In this document: positions 7,850-15,716 of the stretch, piece after piece | Layout of the letters: the number at the start of each line of letters is the position of its first letter | Position numbering within the stretch: the first letter of the stretch is position 1 | NCBI GenBank assembly: GCA_945876385.1 | Contig: CAMCNU010000002.1 | Location: 62,001 to 126,000 of the forward strand | Reading direction: 5' to 3' | DNA length: 64,000 nucleotides | From: an uncultured Veillonellaceae bacterium | GTDB taxonomy: Bacteria > Bacillota > Negativicutes > Veillonellales > Negativicoccaceae | The notes under the pieces: generated by a model | Database searches by the model: none | The model's input: only the letters and a program-made list of their open reading frames with translations | Told to the model about the DNA's origin: nothing | Made by a program: the position numbers and the translations under genes

Positions 7850-9411
7850 CTGTCACGCCTCCTTTCCAAACGCACATTGACGCCGAATACATCGGCAAAG
7901 AAACGGTTTTCTTCCTCACAGGTCCACATCTCCAGCGTCGTATCCCGCTGCGACGTATAGGCGATGACCAGCTCGCCCCGCGACAGCGCCGCCTCGACAC
8001 GGCGCAGCTTTTGGGTCTCGCCCTGATCGAGCGCGATCGCCATCCGCAAGACCGCCGCCAGCTTGATGACAGTCATCTTCACCGCTTCCGGCAAGCGCCG
8101 AAAGACCGCGTCCTCATCGCTCGGCGTGCCTTTGTAATTATAATACGCAATCGTCGAGACGACTTCTTTTTCCAAATCGCTCAACCCGAAAATATCCGTC
8201 CCCATGATGATATGATACGTATGCTCGTTGTTTTGGCGCAAATTGACATACTTGCCGACCGTATGCAGCAGCGCCGCCATGCGGACGAGGTAGCGGTCGC
8301 GCACCGTCATGCCGTGAATCGTCCGCAGCGCATCCATCAGCACGACCGTATACTGCTCCACCGCATCGAGATGCGCCAGATTGCCGCCGTAGCGCGAGGC
8401 AATCGAGCGGGCCAGCTCCAAATGCTGATCGCGCAGATACTCCAGCTCCGCCGCCCCCGTCACCAACGCTCCATGATAAAAGACCGCCCCGTACAAAAAG
8501 GTAATCCCCATCATCACCAAGCGCTCCGCGGGGACATGCGCCAAGACTTCCGCATACAGGTGCAACGTCGGCAACAACGCCTCTGCCTGCGGCTCGGTCA
8601 TATCGTCATAATGCATCAGCCCCGTCGCCGTCTTGTCGCCCACCTCGGCGAATACCCGCGCAAAATTTTCCGGCGAGAGCATCATCATATCGTGATTACT
8701 GCGCACCCCCATCAGGCGCGCCACCATCCGCGACTCGCGCCCCGACAGGACGACACTGCGGATATCACACCGCTCCAGCATCGGCCAAATCGGCGCCAAC
8801 ATATGCCGCAAGTACTCACTCACCGCCTGCGGATACGATTGCGCGTCGCGCTGGCGGCGGTCAAACCGCTCGAGCAGGCGCAGCGTCCCGATATGCACAT
8901 TTTGCTGGTAGGTCAAGCGGTCGTCCTCCCACGCGGTAAATCCGACCGAACTCGACGTAATATCGACAAAGAGCACCCCGCCCTCGATCGGCCGGCGTCC
9001 CTGCCCGTACGGATGCGTCAGCCGATGATGCAACGCAAAATGCTTGAAATAAATCTCCTGCGGCATATCCACGACCTGCACATCCAGCGTCGTATGCACC
9101 CGAATCAAATCGAGTATCATGCGCCGGTTTTCCGCTTCCCGCAGCACCGCCGTCGCATACACGACCACCTCGGTCACCTGATAGTCCGCCAATATCCGCC
9201 GAAATCCGTTCAAATACCGACACATCCGCCGTATCGACGTAAACGAGAGCGCGCCCGTGGCAAACACCTCTTCACCGAAATCCGCCGCGCGGCGCGCCTG
9301 CTGGACGACGGTGACATGTCGGCTGTCCGTGTACTCGGCGATACACAGCGACAGTGCCACCGACCCGATATGAATGACGCCGTACAGGCGTCCGCGTTTG
9401 GTAGTTGTCAT
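7846..9411 (-). CDS. Ppx/GppA-like protein with HD domain and degenerate phosphatase motifs
   Basis: This 521-residue protein has the layout of the Ppx/GppA family: an ASKHA-fold N-terminal half and a C-terminal HD-type half (LLHTVGKY). The motifs that bind phosphate and metal are altered. The usual DLGSNS is HIGSVALS, DLGGAS is VDITSSSVG, and GIGGT is VVLSGRES. The same motifs are intact in the paralogue at 9554-11119. The fold is thus retained but hydrolysis is doubtful. It may regulate Ppk, with which it is translationally coupled, or act through the HD domain. The start ATG at 9411 has AAGGAGG ahead of it. Certainty is high on family and moderate on inactivity. Confidence 0.85.
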   Translation of the reverse strand: MTTTKRGRLYGVIHIGSVALSLCIAEYTDSRHVTVVQQARRAADFGEEVFATGALSFTSIRRMCRYLNGFRRILADYQVTEVVVYATAVLREAENRRMILDLIRVHTTLDVQVVDMPQEIYFKHFALHHRLTHPYGQGRRPIEGGVLFVDITSSSVGFTAWEDDRLTYQQNVHIGTLRLLERFDRRQRDAQSYPQAVSEYLRHMLAPIWPMLERCDIRSVVLSGRESRMVARLMGVRSNHDMMMLSPENFARVFAEVGDKTATGLMHYDDMTEPQAEALLPTLHLYAEVLAHVPAERLVMMGITFLYGAVFYHGALVTGAAELEYLRDQHLELARSIASRYGGNLAHLDAVEQYTVVLMDALRTIHGMTVRDRYLVRMAALLHTVGKYVNLRQNNEHTYHIIMGTDIFGLSDLEKEVVSTIAYYNYKGTPSDEDAVFRRLPEAVKMTVIKLAAVLRMAIALDQGETQKLRRVEAALSRGELVIAYTSQRDTTLEMWTCEEENRFFADVFGVNVRLERRRDR

Positions 9412-9500
9412 GACGTATCCTCCTTACTGTCTTTATTATAATACATATTCCGTTTGCGCTCTCCCCATGCCCGCTCCTTTTGACCGAGTTTTTGCATTCG

Positions 9501-9530
9501 TTGCACAACCGCCCGCGATTTTTGTACAAT
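9501..9530 (+). promoter_or_regulatory. Promoter of the plus-strand ppx gene
   Basis: TTGCAC (9501-9506) and TACAAT (9525-9530) are 18 bases apart, 23 bases before the start codon. Confidence 0.65.
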
Positions 9531-9553
9531 ACTGGTAGAACAGGAGTGAGGAC

Positions 9554-11119
9554 ATGAAGGATATGCAAGGAAGAGAACGTATCGCGGTCATCGACCTCGG
9601 TTCAAACTCGGCCCACCTGGCCGTCATGGAAGTCTTGACCGCCGAGCCCGCCGCCGCGTACCGCCAGATTTATCACGACAAGACCGCCGTCCGCCTGAGC
9701 CAAGGCCTGACGGACACGGGCGCCCTGCGCGAAGACGCCATGGAACGCACGCTCGACGTACTGCGCCAATTCGTCCGCATCGCCCGCCGCATGCACGTCA
9801 CCCGCACGCTCGCCGTCGCGACCGCCAGCATGCGCCTGGCGACCAACGGCAGCGCCTTTCGCGACCGCATCGCCGACGAGACGGGGCTTTCGATTGACAT
9901 CATCAGCGGCGAACGCGAAGCCGAGCTCGGCTACATCGGCGTCGTCAACACCCTCCCCGAGCGGGACTGCATCATCTTTGACCTTGGCGGCGCGAGTATG
10001 GAAATCTCCCTCGTCCGCCGCCGCCGCCGGATTCGTTCCGTGAGCCTGCCGATCGGCGCGCTGACACTGACCGACGCCTACGGGACCGCCGGTGTCACCG
10101 ACGACGCCCGCCGTCGCCGTGTGGCCACAGCGGTCACCGACGCCCTCGCCGCCATCCCCGATATCCGCAAAGCGCGCATCCCCGTCATCGGCATCGGCGG
10201 TACGGTGCGCAACCTCGCCAAAATCCACCAACGGGAAATCCGGTACCCCATTCCCAAGCTCCACCACTACCGGATGACACCCGCCGTCGTCCGTACCCTG
10301 ACAGACCGGCTCTGCGCCGCCACCCTCGACGAACGCCGCGACGTCTCGGGCCTCTCCGCCGAACGGGCCGACATCATCAACGCCGGCAGCATCGCCATCG
10401 ACACCTTGCTCCGGGCCGTCGATGCCCCCACCCTCATCATCAGCGGTTGCGGTCTGCGCGAAGGTCTCTTTTTCCAGGATTACGCGCGCCATTATCGCGG
10501 GGACATGCTCTTCCCCGACGACATGATTGCCGACAGCACCGCCGCCTACCGCGCGACGCTTCCCCTCGACGACAACGCCCACATGCGCTACGTCACGCGC
10601 CTCACCCTGAGCCTGTACGATGCGCTGGAGGCACGCTACCACTTTCCCGCCGCCGCCCGCACCTGGCTGGAGACCGCCGCCCGCCTGCACGACACGGGGC
10701 AAATCATTAACTTTTACAGTACCGCGCGCCACAGCGCCTACATCATCGCCAACGCCCCGCTCTACGGTCTCACCCACCGCGAACAAGCGATTTGTGCCAT
10801 CATCGCGGGCTTTCAGGACGGCATCAGCAGCAAACTCACCCGCTTTACCCGCTACCGCGACCTGTTGGAGGCGGGAGACTTCCGTCTCATCAAACGTCTC
10901 GCCGCGTTGCTCGCCATCGCCAAATGCCTCGCCCATACCCACGAAGGCCAAATCCGCGACCTCATGCTCCACTGCACCGACGAACGCGCCGAACTCACCT
11001 TGCTCTCCGCCACGCCGGACGACCTCGACAGCCTGCGCCGTGCCCTGCACAAACACGCCGACCAGTTCGAACGCTCCTACCGCCTGCGCCTGGTGCTGGC
11101 CGACGATGCCCCCCGCTGA
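9554..11119 (+). CDS. ppx: Exopolyphosphatase/guanosine pentaphosphatase (Ppx/GppA family) with HD domain
   Basis: This enzyme is expected to release phosphate from the ends of polyphosphate or convert pppGpp to ppGpp. The N-terminal half has the intact phosphate-binding motifs VIDLGSNSAHLAV, IISGEREAELGY, IFDLGGASMEIS and IGIGGTVRNLA. The C-terminal half has an HD-type motif (AARLHDTGQ). The 521 residues match the longer two-domain form. An aggag lies upstream of ATG 9554; a second in-frame ATG at 9563 is possible. It is divergent from the ppk operon, so synthesis and breakdown genes share the 142-base control region. The 3' end is followed by a diverged tandem copy of its last codons. Confidence 0.9.
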   Translation: MKDMQGRERIAVIDLGSNSAHLAVMEVLTAEPAAAYRQIYHDKTAVRLSQGLTDTGALREDAMERTLDVLRQFVRIARRMHVTRTLAVATASMRLATNGSAFRDRIADETGLSIDIISGEREAELGYIGVVNTLPERDCIIFDLGGASMEISLVRRRRRIRSVSLPIGALTLTDAYGTAGVTDDARRRRVATAVTDALAAIPDIRKARIPVIGIGGTVRNLAKIHQREIRYPIPKLHHYRMTPAVVRTLTDRLCAATLDERRDVSGLSAERADIINAGSIAIDTLLRAVDAPTLIISGCGLREGLFFQDYARHYRGDMLFPDDMIADSTAAYRATLPLDDNAHMRYVTRLTLSLYDALEARYHFPAAARTWLETAARLHDTGQIINFYSTARHSAYIIANAPLYGLTHREQAICAIIAGFQDGISSKLTRFTRYRDLLEAGDFRLIKRLAALLAIAKCLAHTHEGQIRDLMLHCTDERAELTLLSATPDDLDSLRRALHKHADQFERSYRLRLVLADDAPR

Positions 11120-11252
11120 CCGTCCGACCGCGCATCTCCCTGCATCGACCGCCGCACCCGGAAACACTCCTACCGTCTGCGCCTGCTACCGGCCGACGAT
11201 GCCCCCCGCTGACCGCCCGACCGCGCATCTCCCCTGATATCGACCGCCGCAC
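11074..11252 (+). repeat. Imperfect 93-bp tandem duplication of the 3' end of ppx
   Basis: Landmarks ctcctacc (11074 and 11167) and cgacgatgccccccgctgac (11101 and 11194) recur at exactly 93 bp. The second copy also carries the TGA. The gaccgccgcac block (11147 and 11242) is 95 bp apart because of a 2-base insertion. The duplicate lies after the real stop, so it is not translated as part of ppx. Confidence 0.8.
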
Positions 11253-11265
11253 ACGGCGGTCTTTT
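11242..11265 (+). terminator. Terminator of ppx
   Basis: The stem gaccgccg/cggcggtc with loop caca is followed by TTTT. The hairpin is built from the end of the duplicated segment. Confidence 0.75.
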
Positions 11266-11629
11266 GTATGCCCGCTGCCCGTCTGCTGCCATGACCGCCC
11301 GCATACACCGCCACGATAACACGGACAATGCCCCGCCACACTGTCGGCACACACATGGCGTACCCCCGACGAAGATTGCCAAACTCGGTCTCCCCGATAC
11401 ACATCCGGCACGCACGCTCACCGCCGGCACGCCCTGTCCCGTCGTCGCGATTCGTATCCACCGACCGCCCCGCCGCCGTTTCCTTCGGGCGAACCGTCAC
11501 TGCCCCTCGCGATACGCCTTCCTTTCGCCGGTGTCACCGTCATCCGCCCGCTCCGCTGCCGCGATTGCCACGACCGTCCGGCAGTCAATGTCGGTACCCA
11601 TGCTACACCTACTGCACCCGTCCGCGCAC
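11266..11629. other. Non-coding GC-rich interval
   Basis: Long frames exist on both strands, but they are rich in Arg, Pro and Ser, lack ribosome sites and resemble no family. No repeats or structured RNA were recognised here. Confidence 0.5.
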
Positions 11630-11664
11630 AAAAAAAGAAACACGGTCCCATGGGGCCGTGTTTC
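11630..11664 (-). terminator. Terminator downstream of the YadA-anchor gene
   Basis: The stem gaaacacggtcc/ggccgtgtttc, with one G-T pair and a small loop around 11650, is followed on the minus strand by a run of seven T. Confidence 0.8.
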
Positions 11665-11669
11665 TCAAT

Positions 11670-11715
11670 AAAGGAGGAAAAAAGAAAAAAGAGAAAAGAG
11701 AAAAGAGAGAAAAAA
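11670..11715. repeat. 46-base pure purine tract
   Basis: Every base from 11670 to 11715 on the plus strand is A or G, mostly GAAAA and GAGA units. It lies between the stop of the YadA-anchor gene and its terminator, hence in that gene's 3' untranslated RNA as a pyrimidine run. Confidence 0.8.
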
Positions 11716-11758
11716 CATCTATGCCTACAAGACGCGGTGATGGCGTCCGTCTTCCTGA

Positions 11759-12952
11759 TTATCGTGCCGCGAGCGCACGAACCATCCGTTCCAGCTCCGC
11801 GACCCGCTGCTGCAGTGCGACATTATCCTGCCGCATCTGCTCATTTTCCAGTTGCATCACATAAATCGACGAGATCGGTCCTGCCTGATACCGTGCCGGC
11901 ACGCCCGCCTTATCCGCCGACGAGCCGACCTTGACCGTGACACCGATATTGCCCATCACGTCACTGTCGCCGTCGTAGGCAACACCGCCGTGGAGCATTA
12001 CATCTTCCTTCGCATAATGCACCACGCCGAGCGCATATCCCTGCGCCCCTTCATACGTCGAGATTGCCCCCATAAACTGGGTCGGCGCCAGCGGATCGTA
12101 CTGCATCGGTTTCAACCCCGCCAAGGCGCCGCTGAGCGCGCCGACCTTGTCCACCCGCTTGTCAATCGCCGTCACCCGCGCATCGACCGCCTTCACTTCC
12201 CGCGCGACACCGGCAATCGCTTCCGTATTGCCGACAATGGCTTTTTGATTATCCGCAATGGCCGCCGCATTGACGCTGATAGCCTTTTGGTGGTCGGCAA
12301 TGGATTTCGCATTCGCATCAATCAAGTGCTTGTTCGCATCGATAGATTTCGTGTTGGCATTCACTTGGTCAATCGCTTTATTGACCGTATCCGCCGCTTT
12401 CGGGAGCGCCGTCATCAGGTGGGTTTGCACCTGACGCGCTTTATACGCAGCCGTTGTCGCTTTGTACAATGTAGCCGCTTTCCCTTCCGGCTTTTTCGTT
12501 CCCTTTTCATACTCCGGCATGTCTTTATAAAACGCCAATACTTCTTGTGAAGTCATCCCGAACTTATTCGCAATCATGTTCACTACTTTGGTGCCGACCT
12601 TCCCTAATGCCATCCCGGTCATCCCGCCACCAAAACTTTGTTTCAGCAATACTTTTCCGCTTTCTTCATCCATCATCGGTTTCCCGCTAGAATCCTTCAT
12701 CTCCGTGACCGGATACTGCTCACACACTTGCTTATAAACCGTTGCCAATCCGGTTTTTGTCAACCCCAAATCTTTATCGACCATTTCATTCAATTCGTGA
12801 ATGTTTTGCAGCACCTGCTCATGTGTCGCCGTTTGCTGCTTTCCGGCGTACCAATATGTCCCGCCCAAATCCACTTTGCCGAGATCCGCTGCCTGTGCGC
12901 CTGTCACCATCAAGGCCAACGCTGCCGCCAATACTGCCGCTTGCTTTTTCAT
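11759..12952 (-). CDS. Short YadA-anchor outer-membrane protein with coiled-coil stalk and C-terminal coiled-coil tail
   Basis: This 397-residue protein has a signal peptide (1-21, cut after ...GAQA). A helical region without head repeats runs about 45-190. A regular stalk of repeats such as NTKSIDANKHLIDANAKSIAD covers about 195-265. A YadA-type beta-barrel anchor covers about 268-343 (VGALSGALAGLKPMQYDP, GAQGYALGVVHYAKEDVMLHGG, GNIGVTVKVG). Normally the protein ends at the last anchor strand. Here about 54 more residues follow, finishing in a coiled coil (LENEQMRQDNVALQQRVAEL). With no passenger head it is probably not a classical adhesin. A periplasmic tail suggests a structural or wall-tethering job, which is inference. 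It has its own promoter and terminator. Confidence 0.8.
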   Translation of the reverse strand: MKKQAAVLAAALALMVTGAQAADLGKVDLGGTYWYAGKQQTATHEQVLQNIHELNEMVDKDLGLTKTGLATVYKQVCEQYPVTEMKDSSGKPMMDEESGKVLLKQSFGGGMTGMALGKVGTKVVNMIANKFGMTSQEVLAFYKDMPEYEKGTKKPEGKAATLYKATTAAYKARQVQTHLMTALPKAADTVNKAIDQVNANTKSIDANKHLIDANAKSIADHQKAISVNAAAIADNQKAIVGNTEAIAGVAREVKAVDARVTAIDKRVDKVGALSGALAGLKPMQYDPLAPTQFMGAISTYEGAQGYALGVVHYAKEDVMLHGGVAYDGDSDVMGNIGVTVKVGSSADKAGVPARYQAGPISSIYVMQLENEQMRQDNVALQQRVAELERMVRALAAR

Positions 12953-13028
12953 ACCGCTCCTCCTTATGACAACACCATCGTTTCATCGGTGCGCAGCACC
13001 ATGCTCATTGCGCACCCTCTATACTGAT

Positions 13029-13056
13029 AGCATAATACATCTCGCTATTTTGTCAA
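13029..13056 (-). promoter_or_regulatory. Promoter of the YadA-anchor gene
   Basis: On the minus strand, TTGACA (13056-13051) and TATGCT (13034-13029) are separated by 16 bases, about 75 bases before the start codon. Confidence 0.7.
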
Positions 13057-13114
13057 TCGATATTTTCTACTGTTGTACCATTTTAAGTATATAACGTTTG
13101 TTTTTTCATACCAC

Positions 13115-13148
13115 AACAAAAAAACGCTTTGCAGGATGCAAAGCGTTT
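13115..13148 (-). terminator. Terminator at the end of the envelope gene cluster
   Basis: The stem aaacgctttgc/gcaaagcgttt with a 5-base loop is followed on the minus strand by TTTTTT. It lies 13 bases after the stop of the galE-like gene and is the first terminator seen downstream of mlaE. Confidence 0.85.
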
Positions 13149-13161
13149 CGTCAAAATCATG

Positions 13162-14112
13162 TCAGCCGTTCAGGCTGTCTTTCAGTCGTTGCAGACCCGT
13201 CGTCCAATCGACCTCGGGGGTCCAGCCGAGCAGTTGTTTCGCCCGATCGGCGCAGAGTACCGAGCGACGAATATCGCCCGCCCGCGGGCCGACGATGTGT
13301 ATCGCTTGGTCGGAGTGAAAGAGCTCCGCCAACATCTCGTAGATGTCGAGGATATAGGTCTCCTCGCCTGTCCCGATGTTGATGACGGTATTGAGCGGAT
13401 GCGCGGTCGCCATGAGGTTGGCACGAACGACATCGCCCACATAGACGTAGTCGCGTGAGCAGCCGCGCGGCATGTCGGGGTAGGTCATCAGTGTCGACGG
13501 ACGCCCGGCCAGGATATTGTCCACGAAAATCGGAACGACGCCGCACTCGCCGTCGGCGACTTGGCGCGGGCCATAGACATTGGCATAGCGCATCACGGTA
13601 TATCGGTACCCGCCCTGCGCCGCATACATGGCCAGATACTGCTCGCCGGCAAATTTATGCACGGCATACGGTGAAATCAGCTGCGGCGGATCGTCTTCCC
13701 GCGAGCGCTCGTCGCCTTCAATGACTTTGGACAGGGCACCGCCCGACGACGCATAGACAATCTGCTTGACGCCGACGTCGATAGCTGCCAGCAAGACCTG
13801 TAAAAAGCCTTTGCCGTTGATGTCCTGATCGAGGAGCGGCCGCACGACGGAGTCCGCGACGGATTTCTGCGCGGCATGGTGATTGACCGCGGTCGGGCGA
13901 TACTTCCGAAAGACCGCCCGTAGCGCCTCCCCGTCGCGAATATCGACGCGCTCGACAAAGAGCTGCGGTGCATCCCACACCGCCGCCAAATTTTCTTCCG
14001 TACCGCAGGAAAAATCGTCCACAACGACGACGCGCCACCCCTCTTGCAGGTATGCCTCCGTCAGATGCGAACCGATAAATCCGGCGCCGCCGGTGACAAC
14101 AATCGTATTCAT
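13162..14112 (-). CDS. galE: NAD-dependent sugar epimerase/dehydratase (UDP-glucose 4-epimerase-like)
   Basis: An extended short-chain dehydrogenase of 316 residues. It has an N-terminal NAD motif (TGGAGFIGSH), the acidic residue after strand 2 (VVVDDFSCG), the HHAAQKSV block, the catalytic serine region (YASSGGA) and the YAVHK catalytic Tyr/Lys pair. Such enzymes interconvert nucleotide sugars for surface polysaccharide or LPS. It overlaps deoC by four bases and is the last gene of the cluster. The exact sugar substrate cannot be read from the sequence; GalE is the closest general label. Confidence 0.8.
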   Translation of the reverse strand: MNTIVVTGGAGFIGSHLTEAYLQEGWRVVVVDDFSCGTEENLAAVWDAPQLFVERVDIRDGEALRAVFRKYRPTAVNHHAAQKSVADSVVRPLLDQDINGKGFLQVLLAAIDVGVKQIVYASSGGALSKVIEGDERSREDDPPQLISPYAVHKFAGEQYLAMYAAQGGYRYTVMRYANVYGPRQVADGECGVVPIFVDNILAGRPSTLMTYPDMPRGCSRDYVYVGDVVRANLMATAHPLNTVINIGTGEETYILDIYEMLAELFHSDQAIHIVGPRAGDIRRSVLCADRAKQLLGWTPEVDWTTGLQRLKDSLNG

Positions 14113-14774
14113 AGAGTACCCTTTCCCGCCGCTTCTTCTTGACAGATTGCGACGCCTGCACTCGCCCCGATGCGATCCGCACCGGCGGCTATCATCGCCT
14201 GCGCAGCGGTATAATCACGAATCCCGCCGGCCGCCTTGACCCGTGCCGCCGTGCCGACTGTACGACGCATGAGCGTGACCGCTTCGATTGTCGCACCGCC
14301 GCTCGCAAAGCCCGTGGACGTCTTGACAAAATCCGCTCCGGCTGCCACCGCCGCCCGACAAGCCGCGACAATCTCATCCGCGGTCAATTCCGAAATTTCT
14401 AAAATGACTTTCAAGACATGCGTCCCGACCGCCGTTTTGACTTGCCTAATCTCACGCGTGACGGTATCCCAATCGCCGTCTTTGGCCGCGCCGAGATTCA
14501 TCACCATATCGATTTCCGCTGCGCCGTCGGCTATCGCGCGCGTCGCTTCCGCCGCCTTCGCCGCGCCGCCGTTCGCCCCGTGCGGAAACCCGACGACCGT
14601 ACACACGCCGACGCCCGTCCCTGCCAATGCACGGGCCGCTTGCGCGACACGTACCGGCTGTACGCATACCGTCGCAAATCCGTATGTCCGCGCCTCCTCG
14701 CAAAGTCGTGCGATGTCCTCACGCGTCGCCGTCGGCGCGAGCAATGTATGGTCGATATACGATGCAATCATCAT
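14109..14774 (-). CDS. deoC: Deoxyribose-phosphate aldolase
   Basis: Splits 2-deoxyribose 5-phosphate into glyceraldehyde 3-phosphate and acetaldehyde in nucleoside breakdown. It starts SYIDHTLLAPTAT, has the Schiff-base lysine in DFVKTSTGF and the second lysine in RVKAAGGIRD. The ATG at 14774 shares ATGA with the stop of the acyltransferase gene. An adjacent in-frame ATG at 14771 is better spaced from AAGGA and is equally possible. At about 220 residues it has normal length. A catabolic enzyme inside an envelope cluster is out of place functionally and looks like a hitchhiker in the operon. Confidence 0.93.
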   Translation of the reverse strand: MMIASYIDHTLLAPTATREDIARLCEEARTYGFATVCVQPVRVAQAARALAGTGVGVCTVVGFPHGANGGAAKAAEATRAIADGAAEIDMVMNLGAAKDGDWDTVTREIRQVKTAVGTHVLKVILEISELTADEIVAACRAAVAAGADFVKTSTGFASGGATIEAVTLMRRTVGTAARVKAAGGIRDYTAAQAMIAAGADRIGASAGVAICQEEAAGKGTL

Positions 14775-15682
14775 GAGTCCTTCTTTCTCGGCGATGTCGT
14801 CGTCAGCGTCAGCGGGTCGCCGTACAACCGCCGCGTCCATTTCCATCGATTATGCAACCAAAACCAATCTTCCGGCACCGCACGCACCCGCCTCGAGAGG
14901 CATTCATTCAGATACGCCGTCATCTCGGCAATCGCCGCCCGCTTGTCGATATCGCGGCGTGTATATACCGCCTCGCCGAACACGACCCGATAGCGGTCGC
15001 TGTCCGCATAAATATCGACCGGTATAATCGGTACCCGCCGGGAATAGCTGAGTACCGCAGGGCCTGTGACCGTCAGCGCGACCGTCCCCAACAGCGGCGA
15101 CAAAATCCCGCTGCTGCCGCCGTCCTGATCGCAAAGGAGCGCAATCTTGTTGCCGTCGTCAAGCAAGCGCAAGATGTCGCGCATACTGCGTGAATAGACG
15201 GTGGTTTGGCCGACACGTTCGCGCGCTTCCCGGATAAACCGGTCAAATCCTTCGTCCGCTTGGTGCTGTCCGACCGCCACCAGCCGCGAATAGCGCGACG
15301 CGACTGCCGCCCCGAGCACTTCCCAGGGACCGGCATGCGAGGCCGCAAAAATACAGCCGATTCCCGCCGCCTCCACAGCATCGACCGCCTCCGTGTGCTC
15401 GAACACAATCCGCGCCGGCAAATCCTCGGCCGCCGTCACCGGAAAACGAAACACTTCCATGGCCAGCGGCCCGAACCGTAGCGCCGACTCCCGCGCAATC
15501 CGCGCAATCTCCGTCGGATCCGTCGCAATGCCCGCGAGGCGGATATTGTCCCGCGCCAAGCGCTTGCGGTGCGGCGGCACCAAGAGCCAAAACAGCCGCC
15601 CCAGCCACCGTCCCCAACGCGCCGCCGCCGCCGGCGACAACCCGCACGCCCACCGGCTCAACCGACACAACCAACCGTACAT
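14771..15682 (-). CDS. lpxL: Lysophospholipid/lipid A acyltransferase of the LpxL/HtrB family
   Basis: A 303-residue protein with an N-terminal hydrophobic segment. It has the family's H(X4)E catalytic motif in SHAGPWEVLG, a DQDGG motif near residue 190 and the C-terminal PEDWFWLHNRWKW block. LpxL-type enzymes add secondary acyl chains to lipid A at the inner face of the inner membrane. It follows lpxD by 34 bases and overlaps deoC, which fits a role in lipid A. Which acyl chain or position it serves is not visible, and a broader lysophospholipid acyltransferase is possible. Confidence 0.88.
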   Translation of the reverse strand: MYGWLCRLSRWACGLSPAAAARWGRWLGRLFWLLVPPHRKRLARDNIRLAGIATDPTEIARIARESALRFGPLAMEVFRFPVTAAEDLPARIVFEHTEAVDAVEAAGIGCIFAASHAGPWEVLGAAVASRYSRLVAVGQHQADEGFDRFIREARERVGQTTVYSRSMRDILRLLDDGNKIALLCDQDGGSSGILSPLLGTVALTVTGPAVLSYSRRVPIIPVDIYADSDRYRVVFGEAVYTRRDIDKRAAIAEMTAYLNECLSRRVRAVPEDWFWLHNRWKWTRRLYGDPLTLTTTSPRKKDS

Positions 15683-15716
15683 ACTGTCTCCTCAAAAAAT
15701 GCCGCAACGCGCGGCA

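Noticed and set aside
9602-11167. 521-residue frame antisense to ppx
   Set aside because: The plus-strand Ppx has all family motifs. The antisense frame is Gly/Val/Asp-rich without motifs, a mirror effect of GC-rich codons.
11123-11671. Frames in the interval between ppx and the YadA-anchor gene
   Set aside because: They are Arg/Pro/Ser-rich, overlapping on both strands, with no ribosome sites. No real gene could be supported.
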